From: Pseudomonas azerbaijanoccidentalis
GTDB lineage: Bacteria > Pseudomonadota > Gammaproteobacteria > Pseudomonadales > Pseudomonadaceae
Direction: 5' to 3'
Assembly (NCBI RefSeq): GCF_019145495.1
Contig: NZ_JAHSTU010000001.1
Span: forward strand, 930,001-994,000
DNA length: 64,000 nt
This document shows, piece by piece, positions 55,668-64,000 of the stretch (position 1 is its first letter; the number at the start of each line of letters is the position of its first letter). The notes below the pieces were generated by a model. That model was not told the origin of the DNA and searched no databases. It saw nothing but the letters and a program-made list of their open reading frames with translations. Both the position numbers and the translations under genes were made by a program.

Positions 55668-55796
55668 ACCCCATCATAGATCCGCTCGATCAAGCGGTTA
55701 CTGATACTGATTGGACGTCCCTGCCGGATGCTCTTAGTCTGCGCACAAAGCCGTTAATCGCGGAGTACGCCACACGAGACGCCACGCGAGGATGTC

Positions 55797-56795
55797 ATGT
55801 CAGAACGAGTCTTGATCGATGGGTTCTCCCGCCGCGTGGACTACCTGCGGATGTCGGTCACCGACCGCTGCGATTTCCGTTGCGTGTATTGCATGGCCGA
55901 GGACATGCAGTTTCTGCCGCGCCAACGGGTGCTGACCCTGGAAGAAATTTATCAACTGGCCGAAAGCTTCGTCGCGCTGGGCACCCGCAAAATCCGCCTG
56001 ACCGGGGGCGAGCCCCTTATTCGTCCGGGCGTGGTGCAACTGTGCGAAAAGATCGCTGCCCTGCCCGGCTTGCGCGAGCTGTGCATGACCACCAATGGTT
56101 CGCAGTTGGCCAAACTGGCACAGCCCTTGTTCGACGCCGGGGTCAACCGCCTCAACATCAGCCTCGACTGCCTCGACCCGCAGCGCTTTCGCGAACTGAC
56201 CCGCACCGGTGACCTGGCGCAGGTGATCAAGGGCATCGACGCCGCCAACCAGGCCGGTTTTCGCAACACCAAACTCAACTGCGTGGTGATGAAGGGCCGC
56301 AATGATCACGAGATCAATGATCTGGTGAGCTTCGCCATTGACCGCAACCTCGACATTTCCTTCATTGAAGAGATGCCACTGGGCACCATCGATGAACACA
56401 GCCGCGCCGAATCGTTTTATTCCAGCGCCCAGGTCCGTGAAAAGATCGCCGAACGCTACACTCTGATTGACTCCGCCGAGTCGACCCAAGGGCCGTCGCG
56501 TTACTGGCGGCTGGCCGAAGCGCCGCAGATTCGCCTGGGGTTCATTTCGCCCCACAGCCATAACTTCTGCGGCACCTGCAATCGGGTGCGGTTGACGGTC
56601 GAAGGTCGATTGCTGCTGTGCCTGGGCAATGAAAATTCGGTTGACCTGAAGGCCGTATTGCGTAGCCATCCCGGGCAGCCAGAACGCCTGGAGAAAGCCA
56701 TCATCGAGGCGATGAAACTCAAACCCTATCGACACAACTTCGAAGTGAACGATGATGTGCAGGTGGTTCGCTTCATGAACATGACTGGCGGCTGA
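55797..56795 (+). CDS. moaA: GTP 3',8-cyclase (molybdenum cofactor biosynthesis)
   Basis: Radical SAM enzyme of 332 residues that starts molybdopterin synthesis by cyclising GTP, acting with MoaC. The N-terminal cluster is CDFRCVYC at about residues 25-32, followed by [12 protein letters not shown]. The second 4Fe-4S cluster is held by [21 protein letters not shown] in the C-terminal part, and the chain ends in the required Gly-Gly. GAGG precedes the ATG. Five bases separate it from the bestrophin gene. The downstream molybdenum dehydrogenase would need this cofactor. Confidence 0.96.
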   Translation: MSERVLIDGFSRRVDYLRMSVTDRCDFRCVYCMAEDMQFLPRQRVLTLEEIYQLAESFVALGTRKIRLTGGEPLIRPGVVQLCEKIAALPGLRELCMTTNGSQLAKLAQPLFDAGVNRLNISLDCLDPQRFRELTRTGDLAQVIKGIDAANQAGFRNTKLNCVVMKGRNDHEINDLVSFAIDRNLDISFIEEMPLGTIDEHSRAESFYSSAQVREKIAERYTLIDSAESTQGPSRYWRLAEAPQIRLGFISPHSHNFCGTCNRVRLTVEGRLLLCLGNENSVDLKAVLRSHPGQPERLEKAIIEAMKLKPYRHNFEVNDDVQVVRFMNMTGG

Positions 56796-56800
56796 ACCTC

Positions 56801-57700
56801 ATGATTGTGAGACCCAAGCCAAACCTGATCGGCGTGCTGACTTCGCTCAAGGGTTCCATCGCCAAACGCATCGCCCGGCGCAGCCTGATGGTGACGCTGC
56901 TCGCCTCGGCCATCGTGCTCATCGAAACCCTGCACCCCATGTATTTTTCCAAGGTCAGTGCCACGCCCTTCACCCTGTTGGGTTTGTCGTTGTCGATTTT
57001 CATGAGCTTTCGCAACAACGCCTGTTATGACCGCTGGTATGAAGCGCGCAAAGCGTGGGGCGATGTGATCGTGGCAACCCGCTCGATGATCCGCGAAACC
57101 CTGGTGATCAAAGACACGGCGCAGCGACACCCGATTTTGAGCAACCTCTGCGGCTTCGCCCATGCCCTCAACGCGCGCCTGCGCCAGGAAAACGAACTGG
57201 CCGCCAGTGGCGACTGGCTGCAACCGATGCCCAGGAACGACACCACGGACATCAGCGGACAGATACTGATGCAGGTCGGCCAACAGTGCTCGGCACTCAA
57301 CGAATCCGGGGCGATCAACGACTGGCGCTACACGCTCATGGCCAATCATTTGACCAGCCTGACCCATGCCCAGGCCGTGTGTGAACGGATCAAGAACACC
57401 CCGCTGCCATTCCCCTACACCCTGCTGTTACACCGGACCATTTACCTGTTCTGCATCCTGCTGCCGTTCGCCATGGCCGAACCGCTGGGCTGGCTGACAC
57501 CGATTTTCACGGCGATTGTCAGCTACACCTTTTTCGGCCTGGACGCGATTGCCGATGAACTGGAAGACCCGTTCGGCCGCGACGAAAACGACCTCCCCAC
57601 CGACGCTATCGTGCGCAACATCGAACGCGATGTACTGGCTGCGATGGGCACGACAGAATTGCCGCCTCAACTGGAACCGGTGGAGTTCGTGCTGAGCTGA
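56801..57700 (+). CDS. Bestrophin family (UPF0187) membrane protein
   Basis: Ion channel-like membrane protein of 299 residues. Family signatures are TPFTLLGLSLSIFMSFRNNA near residue 55, CYDRWYEARKAWGDVIVATR near 75, and the late acidic block DELEDPFGRDENDLPTDAI near 250, the region that forms the calcium-clasp-like motif in animal bestrophins. Bacterial homologues are pentameric channels, some cation-selective. It follows moaA with a gap of five bases and is probably co-transcribed with it by location only. Confidence 0.9.
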   Translation: MIVRPKPNLIGVLTSLKGSIAKRIARRSLMVTLLASAIVLIETLHPMYFSKVSATPFTLLGLSLSIFMSFRNNACYDRWYEARKAWGDVIVATRSMIRETLVIKDTAQRHPILSNLCGFAHALNARLRQENELAASGDWLQPMPRNDTTDISGQILMQVGQQCSALNESGAINDWRYTLMANHLTSLTHAQAVCERIKNTPLPFPYTLLLHRTIYLFCILLPFAMAEPLGWLTPIFTAIVSYTFFGLDAIADELEDPFGRDENDLPTDAIVRNIERDVLAAMGTTELPPQLEPVEFVLS

Positions 57701-57731
57701 TAGCCATCGTGCTGGCGATGGGGCAGTCAAT

Positions 57732-58322
57732 TCAGCACACTCCGCGGCCCAAGACCTTTTCCGCCTCGGCCAAAAGCTCCTCGAACGAGCCATGCACCGT
57801 GGGATCGTATTCAATCTGCCCAATGCTGAACCTGATGTCATAGCCCCGGTGCAGCGTGGCATTGCGCTCATCGAGCATTTCTTCAAACCGCGCCTTGATC
57901 GCCGTGAGATCCACGCTGCCGGAACCTGTGAGCAAGGCCACAAAAGTCGCACCTTCCAGTCGCCCGATCACATCACTTTCGCGGAAGCCGATGCGCAGCA
58001 CATCCGCGAAGGTTTTCAGGGCATCGTCGCCCTCGGCACGCCCGAACAGGTAGTTGATGCGTTTGAAATCATCGAGGTTGAAGAACAGCAGCGTCGCTGG
58101 CCGTTCCAGTTGCGCGCAGGCCTCCAGGGCCATTTGGGCCAACGCCAAGAAGCCGTGGCGATTGGACAACAACGTCAACTCATCCATGCTTGCCATCTGC
58201 ACGCCCGTCAGCGCCTGCTCAGCCTGGCGGGCCAGGTCGCGCAACAGTTCGCGCTCCTGTGCGGGCGTGCGCAAAGGGTCTGCGCAGACGCTTTTCTTGT
58301 GCGGCTTGCCTGAAATCAGCAT
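57732..58322 (-). CDS. Degenerate GGDEF domain protein
   Basis: Soluble protein of 196 residues with a single GGDEF-like domain from about residue 45: DELTLLSNRHGFLALAQMAL at its start, ATLLFFNLDDFKRINYLFGR near 75, and the signature position near 118 reads EGATF in place of GGDEF. The metal-binding Asp in FFNLDDF is kept, but the catalytic loop lacks GGDEF, so cyclase activity is unlikely. There is no sensor domain or membrane helix. ATG at 58322 has GGAG six bases upstream; an ATG at 58334 overlaps that sequence. It may bind nucleotide or partner proteins instead. Confidence 0.87.
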   Translation of the reverse strand: MLISGKPHKKSVCADPLRTPAQERELLRDLARQAEQALTGVQMASMDELTLLSNRHGFLALAQMALEACAQLERPATLLFFNLDDFKRINYLFGRAEGDDALKTFADVLRIGFRESDVIGRLEGATFVALLTGSGSVDLTAIKARFEEMLDERNATLHRGYDIRFSIGQIEYDPTVHGSFEELLAEAEKVLGRGVC

Positions 58323-58396
58323 CACATACTCCATTGGTGGGTATGTTCTTTAGAGCCCTCCAAAGCGGGTTTGACTCCCTGTTTACGGGCCGTTGG

Positions 58397-58978
58397 TCAG
58401 CTTCCCGTTACCGGGCACGGCCCACCGGCATCCGCCCAGAGCTTGAATTGCGTGACAAAAACATCGTGCGCCACCGGTACCGGCGCGCGATTACCGCCCG
58501 GATTCCAGCCCCACAACACCAGTTTGTCTTCGCTGACGTGCTTGATCAGCGCGGCGAAATCACGGTCACCATTGCTCCCGCGGTCCTTGATCATGGCGCA
58601 CAGTTTGTCGGGAGGCAGGCCGATCCAGGCCATTTTGTGTGCTGCCGGCGGCAGGCTCCAATGCGGCGCTCCCGGTGGAGCCTTGGGACCGTAACTGGCC
58701 GGCGGATTGGCTTCGGCGTGGCAACTGGCGCAGGGCAAACCGGCCGCCCCTTTGCCGTCCATCCCCCGCACCACGTTCATCGCGTGGGGTGTACCGGCAT
58801 CGAATTGCAACGGCGAGTCACCGGGAATATGGCAATTCTGGCACCGGGGGCTCTGGAACACCTGTCGCACGGTGTCGAACGCCTTCAGGGCCTCCTTGTC
58901 TTCGGCAAACAGCTCCGTTGTGTAGATAAACAGGCAGAACAGGGTCAGCGAACCCAACACCCAATGATGACGTCTCAT
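58397..58978 (-). CDS. Dihaem c-type cytochrome of the IorAB-type dehydrogenase
   Basis: Exported protein of 193 residues with a signal peptide ending near LFA-EDK and two haem-binding motifs, CQNCH near residue 47 and CASCH near residue 83. It starts one base after the stop of the large molybdenum subunit. In periplasmic aldehyde and isoquinoline dehydrogenases of this type, a cytochrome takes electrons from the iron-sulfur subunit; this one, though small, probably does that. Its C-terminal half has no motif I recognise. Confidence 0.82.
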   Translation of the reverse strand: MRRHHWVLGSLTLFCLFIYTTELFAEDKEALKAFDTVRQVFQSPRCQNCHIPGDSPLQFDAGTPHAMNVVRGMDGKGAAGLPCASCHAEANPPASYGPKAPPGAPHWSLPPAAHKMAWIGLPPDKLCAMIKDRGSNGDRDFAALIKHVSEDKLVLWGWNPGGNRAPVPVAHDVFVTQFKLWADAGGPCPVTGS

Positions 58979-58979
58979 T

Positions 58980-61148
58980 TCACACCCCCGACAATTGCAA
59001 CGGCAGCTCCCGCAGGCGCTGGCCGGTCAAGGCGAACACCGCGTTGGCCACCGCCGGGGCCGTGGGCGGTACACCGGCTTCGCCGATGCCACCGGGTTTA
59101 TCGCTGCTGGGCACGATGTGCACTTCGACCACCGGCATCTCGTTGAGGCGCAGCACTTGATAGTCGTGATAGTTGGATTGCACCACCTGGCCGTCCTTGA
59201 ACGTCAGGTGACTGTGCAAGGTAAAGCCCAACCCGAAGGCGATGCATGACTCCATTTGCGCGGCGATGCTCTGCGGGTTGACCGCGATCCCGCAATCCAC
59301 CGCACACACCACGCGATGCACGCGAATCGCGAGGTTGTCCTGGGACACCTCCGCCACCTGCGCCACATAACTGCCGAATGATTCGTGCACCGCCACGCCC
59401 AAGGCATGGCCGTCCGCCAGTGGCGCTTTCCAGTTGGCTTTTTCCACGGCCAGGTTCAAGACGCCCAAGTGCCGCGGATGCTCTTTGAGCAGCGTTCGTC
59501 GGTACTCCACCGGGTCTTTCCCCGCTGCGCTGGCCAACTCGTCAATCAACGACTCCATGACGAACGCCGTGTGGCTGTGCCCCACTGAACGCAACCACAA
59601 CACGCTGATGCCGGTTTGCGGCGAGTGCAGGTCAACTTGATGATTGGCCATTCCCTCCAGATAAGGACTGTCCGCCACACCTTCGACGGACGTTTTATCG
59701 ATGCCGTCCTTGACCATGGTCGCTTCGAGCGACGTGCCGGCCATGATCGACTGCCCGACCATTACGTGTTTCCACGCCACCGGCAGGCCATCGGCGCCCA
59801 GACCAACCTGCGCCTGATGCAAGAACGCCGAGCGGTAATAACCGCCACGGATGTCATCCTCCCGCGCCCACACGGTTTTGACCGGTCCGCCCGCCGCTTT
59901 GGCGACGTACACCGCTTCGGCAACAAAGTCCGATGTCGGGTTGGCCCGCCGACCGAAACCGCCACCGAGGAATTCGGTATGGATTTCCACCTGCTCGGGC
60001 TTGAGCCCGGTGATTTTCCCGGCAATCAACTGGTCCAGGGTCTGGAACTGCGTGCCGGTCCAGATCTCGCATTTGTCCTGGGTGATGTTCACGGTGCAGT
60101 TGAGCGGCTCCATCGGCGCATGGGCCAGGTAAGGCACGCTGTACTCGACATCGAGTTTCTTCACAGCCTTGGCCAATGCGGCACTGGTGTCCCCTGCCTT
60201 GCTGGCCGGCAGGCCCGGGGTGGCGGCGAGTTTGCGGAAACTCTCCAGCAGTTTCTGACTGTCGAGCCCGGCGTTGGGCCCCAGGTCCCACTCGACGTGC
60301 AGCGCATCACGGCCCAGTTTCGCCGCCCAGTAATGATCAGCGATCACTGCCACACCGGTTGGCACCTGCAGCACTTTGTGCACACCGGGGATGGCCAGCG
60401 CCTCAGCACCTTCGAAGGATTTGACCTTACCGCCGAAGACCGGCGAACGGGCGACCATGGCGGTCATCAAACCGTCGAACTGCACGTCCATGCCGAACTT
60501 CGCCCGACCGGTGATCTTCTCCGGTGTGTCCAGGCGCTTGGTGGGCTTGCCGATGATCGTCCAGTCCTTGGCTTCCTTGAGTTTGATTGACGCAGGGTCC
60601 GGCACCGGCAGCTTGCCGGCGTCATCGGCCAACTCGCCGTACGTGGCGCGCTGGGCACCGGCAATTACCACGCCGGACTCGGTACGAACCTGCGAAGGCG
60701 CCACGTTAAAACGTTTGGCTGCTGCCTCTATCAACATCAACCGCGCCGCCGCGCCGGCCTGGCGATAGCGGTCGAACTCCATCCAGGTCGAGGTCGAACC
60801 ACCGGTGATCTGCATCCCGCCAAACCCGGCCATGCCGTAATCGGCGGCCGAGGCCGGTGAATGCTCGACTTTGATTTTCGACCAGTCGGCATCCAGCTCT
60901 TCGGCGATCAACATGGTCAGGCCGGTCCAGATGCCCTGGCCCATTTCCGAATGACCGAGCAACACTGTGACGGTGTTGTCATTGCCAATACGCAGGAACG
61001 CATTGGGCGCGAACACGTTGCCCTGATTCTCCGCTGCCGCGGCAAACCGATGGGCACCGGGGATGACAAACGCCACCACCAACCCACCGCCCAACACGGC
61101 AGTGCCTTTGAGGAAACCGCGACGCGATAACGGATTGAGACTGTTCAT
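58980..61148 (-). CDS. Molybdenum-containing aldehyde/isoquinoline oxidoreductase large subunit (IorB-like)
   Basis: Large catalytic subunit of 722 residues from the xanthine oxidase family, short type with molybdopterin-cytosine dinucleotide. It begins with a Tat signal (SRRGFLKGTAVLGGGLVVAF), so it is exported folded. Visible blocks are GHSEMGQGIWTGLTMLIAEE near residue 60, FLGGGFGRRANPTSDF near 400, and GGIGEAGVPPTAPAVANAVF near the C terminus with the catalytic Glu. Its ATG at 61148 has GAGG upstream; the open frame reaches further without another plausible start. Substrate may be an aldehyde or N-heterocycle. Confidence 0.9.
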   Translation of the reverse strand: MNSLNPLSRRGFLKGTAVLGGGLVVAFVIPGAHRFAAAAENQGNVFAPNAFLRIGNDNTVTVLLGHSEMGQGIWTGLTMLIAEELDADWSKIKVEHSPASAADYGMAGFGGMQITGGSTSTWMEFDRYRQAGAAARLMLIEAAAKRFNVAPSQVRTESGVVIAGAQRATYGELADDAGKLPVPDPASIKLKEAKDWTIIGKPTKRLDTPEKITGRAKFGMDVQFDGLMTAMVARSPVFGGKVKSFEGAEALAIPGVHKVLQVPTGVAVIADHYWAAKLGRDALHVEWDLGPNAGLDSQKLLESFRKLAATPGLPASKAGDTSAALAKAVKKLDVEYSVPYLAHAPMEPLNCTVNITQDKCEIWTGTQFQTLDQLIAGKITGLKPEQVEIHTEFLGGGFGRRANPTSDFVAEAVYVAKAAGGPVKTVWAREDDIRGGYYRSAFLHQAQVGLGADGLPVAWKHVMVGQSIMAGTSLEATMVKDGIDKTSVEGVADSPYLEGMANHQVDLHSPQTGISVLWLRSVGHSHTAFVMESLIDELASAAGKDPVEYRRTLLKEHPRHLGVLNLAVEKANWKAPLADGHALGVAVHESFGSYVAQVAEVSQDNLAIRVHRVVCAVDCGIAVNPQSIAAQMESCIAFGLGFTLHSHLTFKDGQVVQSNYHDYQVLRLNEMPVVEVHIVPSSDKPGGIGEAGVPPTAPAVANAVFALTGQRLRELPLQLSGV

Positions 61149-61155
61149 GACCACC

Positions 61156-61611
61156 TCAACCCAACTCGGCGGCGCGTTTGACCGCGGCGCGAATTCTCGG
61201 ATAGGTGCCGCAGCGGCAGATATTGCCCGACAGCGCTTGATCAATGTCGGTATCCGTCGGCTTCGGGATCTTCGCCAGCAACGCCGCGGCCGACATGATC
61301 TGTCCGGACTGGCAGTAACCGCACTGCACCACATCAAGTTCGGCCCAGGCTTGTTGCACCGGGTGCGAACCGTCGAGGGACAGGCCCTCGATGGTCAGGA
61401 TTTTTTGCCCGTGGGCCACGGCCGTGGCCGGGGTAATGCACGAACGCAGCGGCGCGCCATCGACGTGCACCGTGCAGGCACCGCACTGGGCCATGCCACA
61501 ACCAAACTTGGTCCCAGTCAGGTGCGCAACATCACGCAAGACCCAGAGCAGCGGCATGTCCGCGGGGACATCCAGCTCCTGATCCTTGCCGTTTATATTC
61601 AGGGTCAGCAT
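61156..61611 (-). CDS. Iron-sulfur subunit of the IorAB-type dehydrogenase
   Basis: Subunit of 151 residues with two 2Fe-2S clusters: a plant-ferredoxin type ([16 protein letters not shown] and the later SC near residue 60) and the C-terminal four-helix type (CGYCQSGQI near 98, then [16 protein letters not shown] near 132). It passes electrons from the molybdenum site to the cytochrome. No signal peptide is seen; it is exported with the Tat-tagged large subunit in this family. ATG at 61611 has GAGG upstream. Seven bases separate it from the large subunit. Confidence 0.92.
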   Translation of the reverse strand: MLTLNINGKDQELDVPADMPLLWVLRDVAHLTGTKFGCGMAQCGACTVHVDGAPLRSCITPATAVAHGQKILTIEGLSLDGSHPVQQAWAELDVVQCGYCQSGQIMSAAALLAKIPKPTDTDIDQALSGNICRCGTYPRIRAAVKRAAELG

Positions 61612-62003
61612 TGCGAAGATCCTCAGACTCACGGTGTTCTGAAGGGGCGTCGCTGTGGTGATCTGCAACCTACGCGCGCCTCGGGGTATCCATACAGCTA
61701 AGCGCAAATTGCTCGCAGGGCCGGGGTGTATCGACCACCGGTCATCGGTGGAGGGTTTACACAGCTGGCTCGTAGCCATTTACCTGTAGCCGCTGTGGAG
61801 CGAAGCGAGGGTGCGAGTTTTTGAGCGGGGACATCCGCGGAATCAGGTTGGCTGCTGGGGCGCCATCGCCAGCAGGCTGGCTCCCACAGAAGAGCAAAGC
61901 GGCGTACACCTGAGCTCTTCACCCCGAGCCTAAGCGAGGGGCCGTACGTAAGGGCGAAACCATAAGCAGCCGTTACCGCAGCAACGGATATGTCCTCAAC
62001 AGC
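61612..62003. other. Gene-free region between the dehydrogenase operon and nnrS
   Basis: 392 bases. It includes one family C REP arm and the likely promoter of the iron-sulfur subunit gene. No open frame, RNA gene or confident promoter element was recognised. Confidence 0.55.
61853..61891. repeat. Single REP arm, family C
   Basis: CGCCATCGCCAGCAGGCTGG followed by CTCCCACAG matches the left arm of the element after lpdV; no second arm is present. Confidence 0.6.
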
Positions 62004-63158
62004 TCAAACCCTCGACCGAAACAAAACCCCGGTATACCGCAACAAAAACACCCCAAACCCCAAACACCAAAGCACCGCCGAAAGCCCCAGCCCCAACCCC
62101 GAAAACGGCACCAGCGCCACACGCAACAGACCCGCGAACAACACCAGAACAAACCCCGCAACAATCACTTTCGAAGGCATCAAAGCGCGCCCGGTATGCC
62201 CCAGACTCACCCGCGCAATCATCGCCAGAATCAACCCACCCACACCACCCACCGCCAACGAATGAGTGGCCAGACTCTGCAGCGGCATCCAGCCCAAATG
62301 CCACAACGCCATGGCAAAAACCGCCACCACCAGCCAGACATACGCCAGATACAGCGACCACAACAACGGCACATGCCACAGCCCCCGATCATGCCAGCGC
62401 CACAAGCGAAACAGCTGTAAAACACCCATCAACCCAAACACCGCCGCCAGCCAAAAACTCGGCACCTCCTGCCAGCCAAGGGCAAAAGTCAGCGCGACAA
62501 ACAAACCACCCACCAGCAAAACCCGGGTCGGCCACGGATTGGCAGCCGGTGTAGCCGGCCGATTCAAACCCCGCTGAATAAAGAACGGAATCACTCGCCC
62601 GCCAATCAAACTCATCAGCCCACCGACCAGCCACAACGCCGCCAACACACCGCGTCGTTGCAGACCCACATCGTCGGTCCACAGCCCCCAAAGCGTCATC
62701 ACCTGACACCCGGCCAGTAACGAGACCATCAACAACACCGGATAATTGTCGCGCTTGCCGGCAGCCACCAGATCACGTCCCAGCACCCATGCCAGCAACG
62801 GCAAAAATGGCAATTGCAAAAGCAGCAACACAACAGGCGAAACCGGCAGCGCCCAGGCAAGACGTGCGAAAAACCACACCAGCACCAGCCCGATCAAAGG
62901 CCAACCGTTGAGCCCCGGGCGCCCCGTCCAGTTCGGCACCGCCGTGAGCAGGAACCCGGCGATGATCGCCACGGCGAACCCGAACGGCATTTCATGGCGA
63001 TGCCAGGCCAGCATGCCGCCCACCGGTTGCGCACCCGGTAATCGGCCGTATAACCACAAGGCCCAGATCGCCACCGCCAGCGCTGCGAACGCCGCACCGG
63101 CGAGAAAGAATGGGCGAAAGCCAAGGCTGAAAACCGGTGCAGCCGCCAGGTTGCGCAT
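62004..63158 (-). CDS. nnrS: NnrS family membrane protein
   Basis: Inner membrane protein of 384 residues with about 12 helices. Family marks are FSLGFRPFFLAGAAFAALAV near the start, AWHRHEMPFGFAVAIIAGFL with the conserved His residues near 50-55, LTAVPNWTGRPGLNGWPL near 70, and GGRVIPFFIQRGL near 187. NnrS is a haem- and copper-containing protein linked to nitric oxide stress. It overlaps ppyR by one base (TGATG), as in P. aeruginosa PA2662-PA2663, where both genes lie beside the NO-detoxifying flavohaemoglobin gene. That gene is not in this window. Confidence 0.92.
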   Translation of the reverse strand: MRNLAAAPVFSLGFRPFFLAGAAFAALAVAIWALWLYGRLPGAQPVGGMLAWHRHEMPFGFAVAIIAGFLLTAVPNWTGRPGLNGWPLIGLVLVWFFARLAWALPVSPVVLLLLQLPFLPLLAWVLGRDLVAAGKRDNYPVLLMVSLLAGCQVMTLWGLWTDDVGLQRRGVLAALWLVGGLMSLIGGRVIPFFIQRGLNRPATPAANPWPTRVLLVGGLFVALTFALGWQEVPSFWLAAVFGLMGVLQLFRLWRWHDRGLWHVPLLWSLYLAYVWLVVAVFAMALWHLGWMPLQSLATHSLAVGGVGGLILAMIARVSLGHTGRALMPSKVIVAGFVLVLFAGLLRVALVPFSGLGLGLSAVLWCLGFGVFLLRYTGVLFRSRV

Positions 63159-63406
63159 CAGGCCAGTGCCCGCGCCACAGGCTTGTGCAAGCGGTGCTGG
63201 GACAGCAGGCGCATGACGTAGCCGATTTTCAGCAAGGTTGGCCCGACAATGGTCATGGCGTGCAGCGACACCAGCGCCAGAATCGACAGATGACCTTCGT
63301 AGAGATAGGCGCCGTAGATGCCGGCCAGCAGCATCGCCAGGCCCACGCCGAGTACACGGCTGGAGAGGTGCAGAACGTTCTGAGGATTGCTGAAGAAATG
63401 GAACAT
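63158..63406 (-). CDS. ppyR: Small membrane protein, PpyR homologue
   Basis: Membrane protein of 82 residues with two hydrophobic segments (near residues 18-38 and 44-66) and a basic tail. In P. aeruginosa, PpyR (PA2663) lies in the same place directly ahead of the nnrS-like gene and affects psl and pyoverdine gene expression and NO-related regulation. The assignment here rests on size, membrane layout and this conserved linkage; its sequence role in this strain is untested. Confidence 0.78.
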   Translation of the reverse strand: MFHFFSNPQNVLHLSSRVLGVGLAMLLAGIYGAYLYEGHLSILALVSLHAMTIVGPTLLKIGYVMRLLSQHRLHKPVARALA

Positions 63407-63671
63407 TTTCCGTACTCCTGTAGCAGTTCAGTTGTACGTAAGGTGTATCAAGTCCCGTGCCAGTTTCTCAGCCCTTGTAAATCAGTGCCTTGAAGCCCAT
63501 CAGGTCAAATCGACATCAACCAAAAATAGTCTTTATGACAAATATGGATGTCTTACTGACTACTTCATGCTGATTTCTCCAGCGCACCGGGCGATCTACG
63601 GCACAGCCAGGCAAGCCGAGGCTGGCTACGCTGATAGTCCAGCCTGCAAAAAACTGCCAAGGAGACCCGCC

Positions 63672-64000
63672 ATGCTTCACGTTCAAAAAATCACGCCGTG
63701 CCTGTGGTTCGATGGGCAGGCGGAAGAAGCAGCGAAGTTCTATTGTGCGATCTTCGATCACGCGAAAATCACCGCCATCACTCACTACGGCAAGGCCGGG
63801 CAAGAGATCCACGGTCATGCGGAAGGCTCGGTGCTGACGGTCAGTTTCGAACTCGATGGACAGACGTTCACCGGCCTCAACGGTGGCCCGAACTTCAAGT
63901 TCAACGAAGCGATCTCGTTTCAGGTCAATTGCCAGACGCAAGAGGAAGTCGACCATTTCTGGGGACGGCTGTCCGCTGGTGGGCCGGTCGAGGCCCAGCA
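63672..64000 (+). CDS. VOC family (PhnB-like) protein, 5' part
   Basis: Start of a glyoxalase/VOC-fold protein of the PhnB-like group, often labelled 3-demethylubiquinone-9 3-methyltransferase-like. It begins with MLHVQKITPCLWFDGQAEEA, followed by FYCAIFDHAKITAI, FELDGQTFTGLNGGPNFKFN near residue 57, and the CQTQEEVDHFWGRLSAGG block near 91. AAGGAG precedes the ATG. The frame runs open into the right edge after 109 codons; the family usually has about 150. The function is unknown. Confidence 0.85.
   Translation, partial: MLHVQKITPCLWFDGQAEEAAKFYCAIFDHAKITAITHYGKAGQEIHGHAEGSVLTVSFELDGQTFTGLNGGPNFKFNEAISFQVNCQTQEEVDHFWGRLSAGGPVEAQ

Noticed and set aside
55668..55796. Molybdenum cofactor riboswitch upstream of moaA
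   Set aside because: The 129-base gap shows no structure matching the known motif by eye; only a weak hairpin near 55681.
63407..63671. ANR/DNR box upstream of ppyR
   Set aside because: One TTGAT half site (in the complement near 63512-63528) lacks a proper second half, so no site is claimed.

Overview
The window is a stretch of a Pseudomonas chromosome, most likely from the P. fluorescens species complex. The evidence is the intact bkdR-bkdA1A2B-lpdV locus, the ppyR-nnrS pair, OprD-type porin genes, a uronate dehydrogenase/TRAP operon, high GC with G/C-rich third codon positions, and a dense scatter of three families of Pseudomonas-type REP palindromes. No rRNA, tRNA, CRISPR array, prophage or insertion sequence was recognised.

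Layout. 1-1409: the 3' part of preA (reductive pyrimidine catabolism) and a RutR-like TetR regulator. 1500-8903: a hexuronate uptake and oxidation block (OprD-type porin, uronate dehydrogenase, SMP-30 lactonase, TRAP transporter PQM, aldose epimerase), with similar palindromes at two promoters. 8898-10726: a TSUP exporter and a persulfide-dioxygenase-like hydrolase. 10838-17718: branched-chain keto acid dehydrogenase with its Lrp-type activator, then a branched-chain aminotransferase. 17799-22798: a MEKHLA protein, an SDR/ArsR/P450 module, and a protealysin-like protease with its emfourin-type inhibitor. 22968-34427: FKBP isomerase, a relic of a GGDEF gene, a probable trans-aconitate module (MFS transporter, aconitate isomerase, LysR), a KefC-like antiporter, an AlkD-like protein, a GMC oxidoreductase with its LysR, and an MFS gene broken by an in-frame TAG. 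34520-42316: orphan LldD, a low-GC gene of unknown function, DUF427, topoisomerase III, an acetyltransferase and a small unknown protein. 42429-47874: cynR, cynS, cynT, a DJ-1 protein, a ProA-like dehydrogenase and DoxX. 47944-51143: a guanidine-II riboswitch operon. 51321-64000: a lipid/glycan glycosyltransferase operon with a broken first gene, SleB- and CAP-domain proteins, moaA, bestrophin, a degenerate GGDEF protein, an IorAB-type molybdenum dehydrogenase with a dihaem cytochrome, nnrS-ppyR, and the start of a VOC protein.

The most interesting item is the minus-strand operon at 51143-47944. Its leader carries two tandem hairpins, each with an ACGA tetraloop closed by GG/CC, which is the signature of the guanidine-II (mini-ykkC) riboswitch, just upstream of a perfect Shine-Dalgarno. 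It controls an isopenicillin-N-synthase-like 2-oxoglutarate/Fe(II) oxygenase, a protein of no recognised family, and a periplasmic binding protein resembling those found beside urea/guanidine carboxylases. There is no carboxylase, permease or ATPase nearby. The riboswitch and the binding protein point to guanidine independently, so this looks like an undescribed guanidine-responsive oxygenase system.

Other points: two genes (MFS at 32805-34427; family-2 glycosyltransferase at 53123-53863) each carry a single in-frame stop in an otherwise intact frame; REP elements supply the stop codon or C-terminal residues of neighbouring genes; and the low-GC gene at 35818-37602 looks acquired. Calls rest on reading the sequence and remembered family features; no database search was run.
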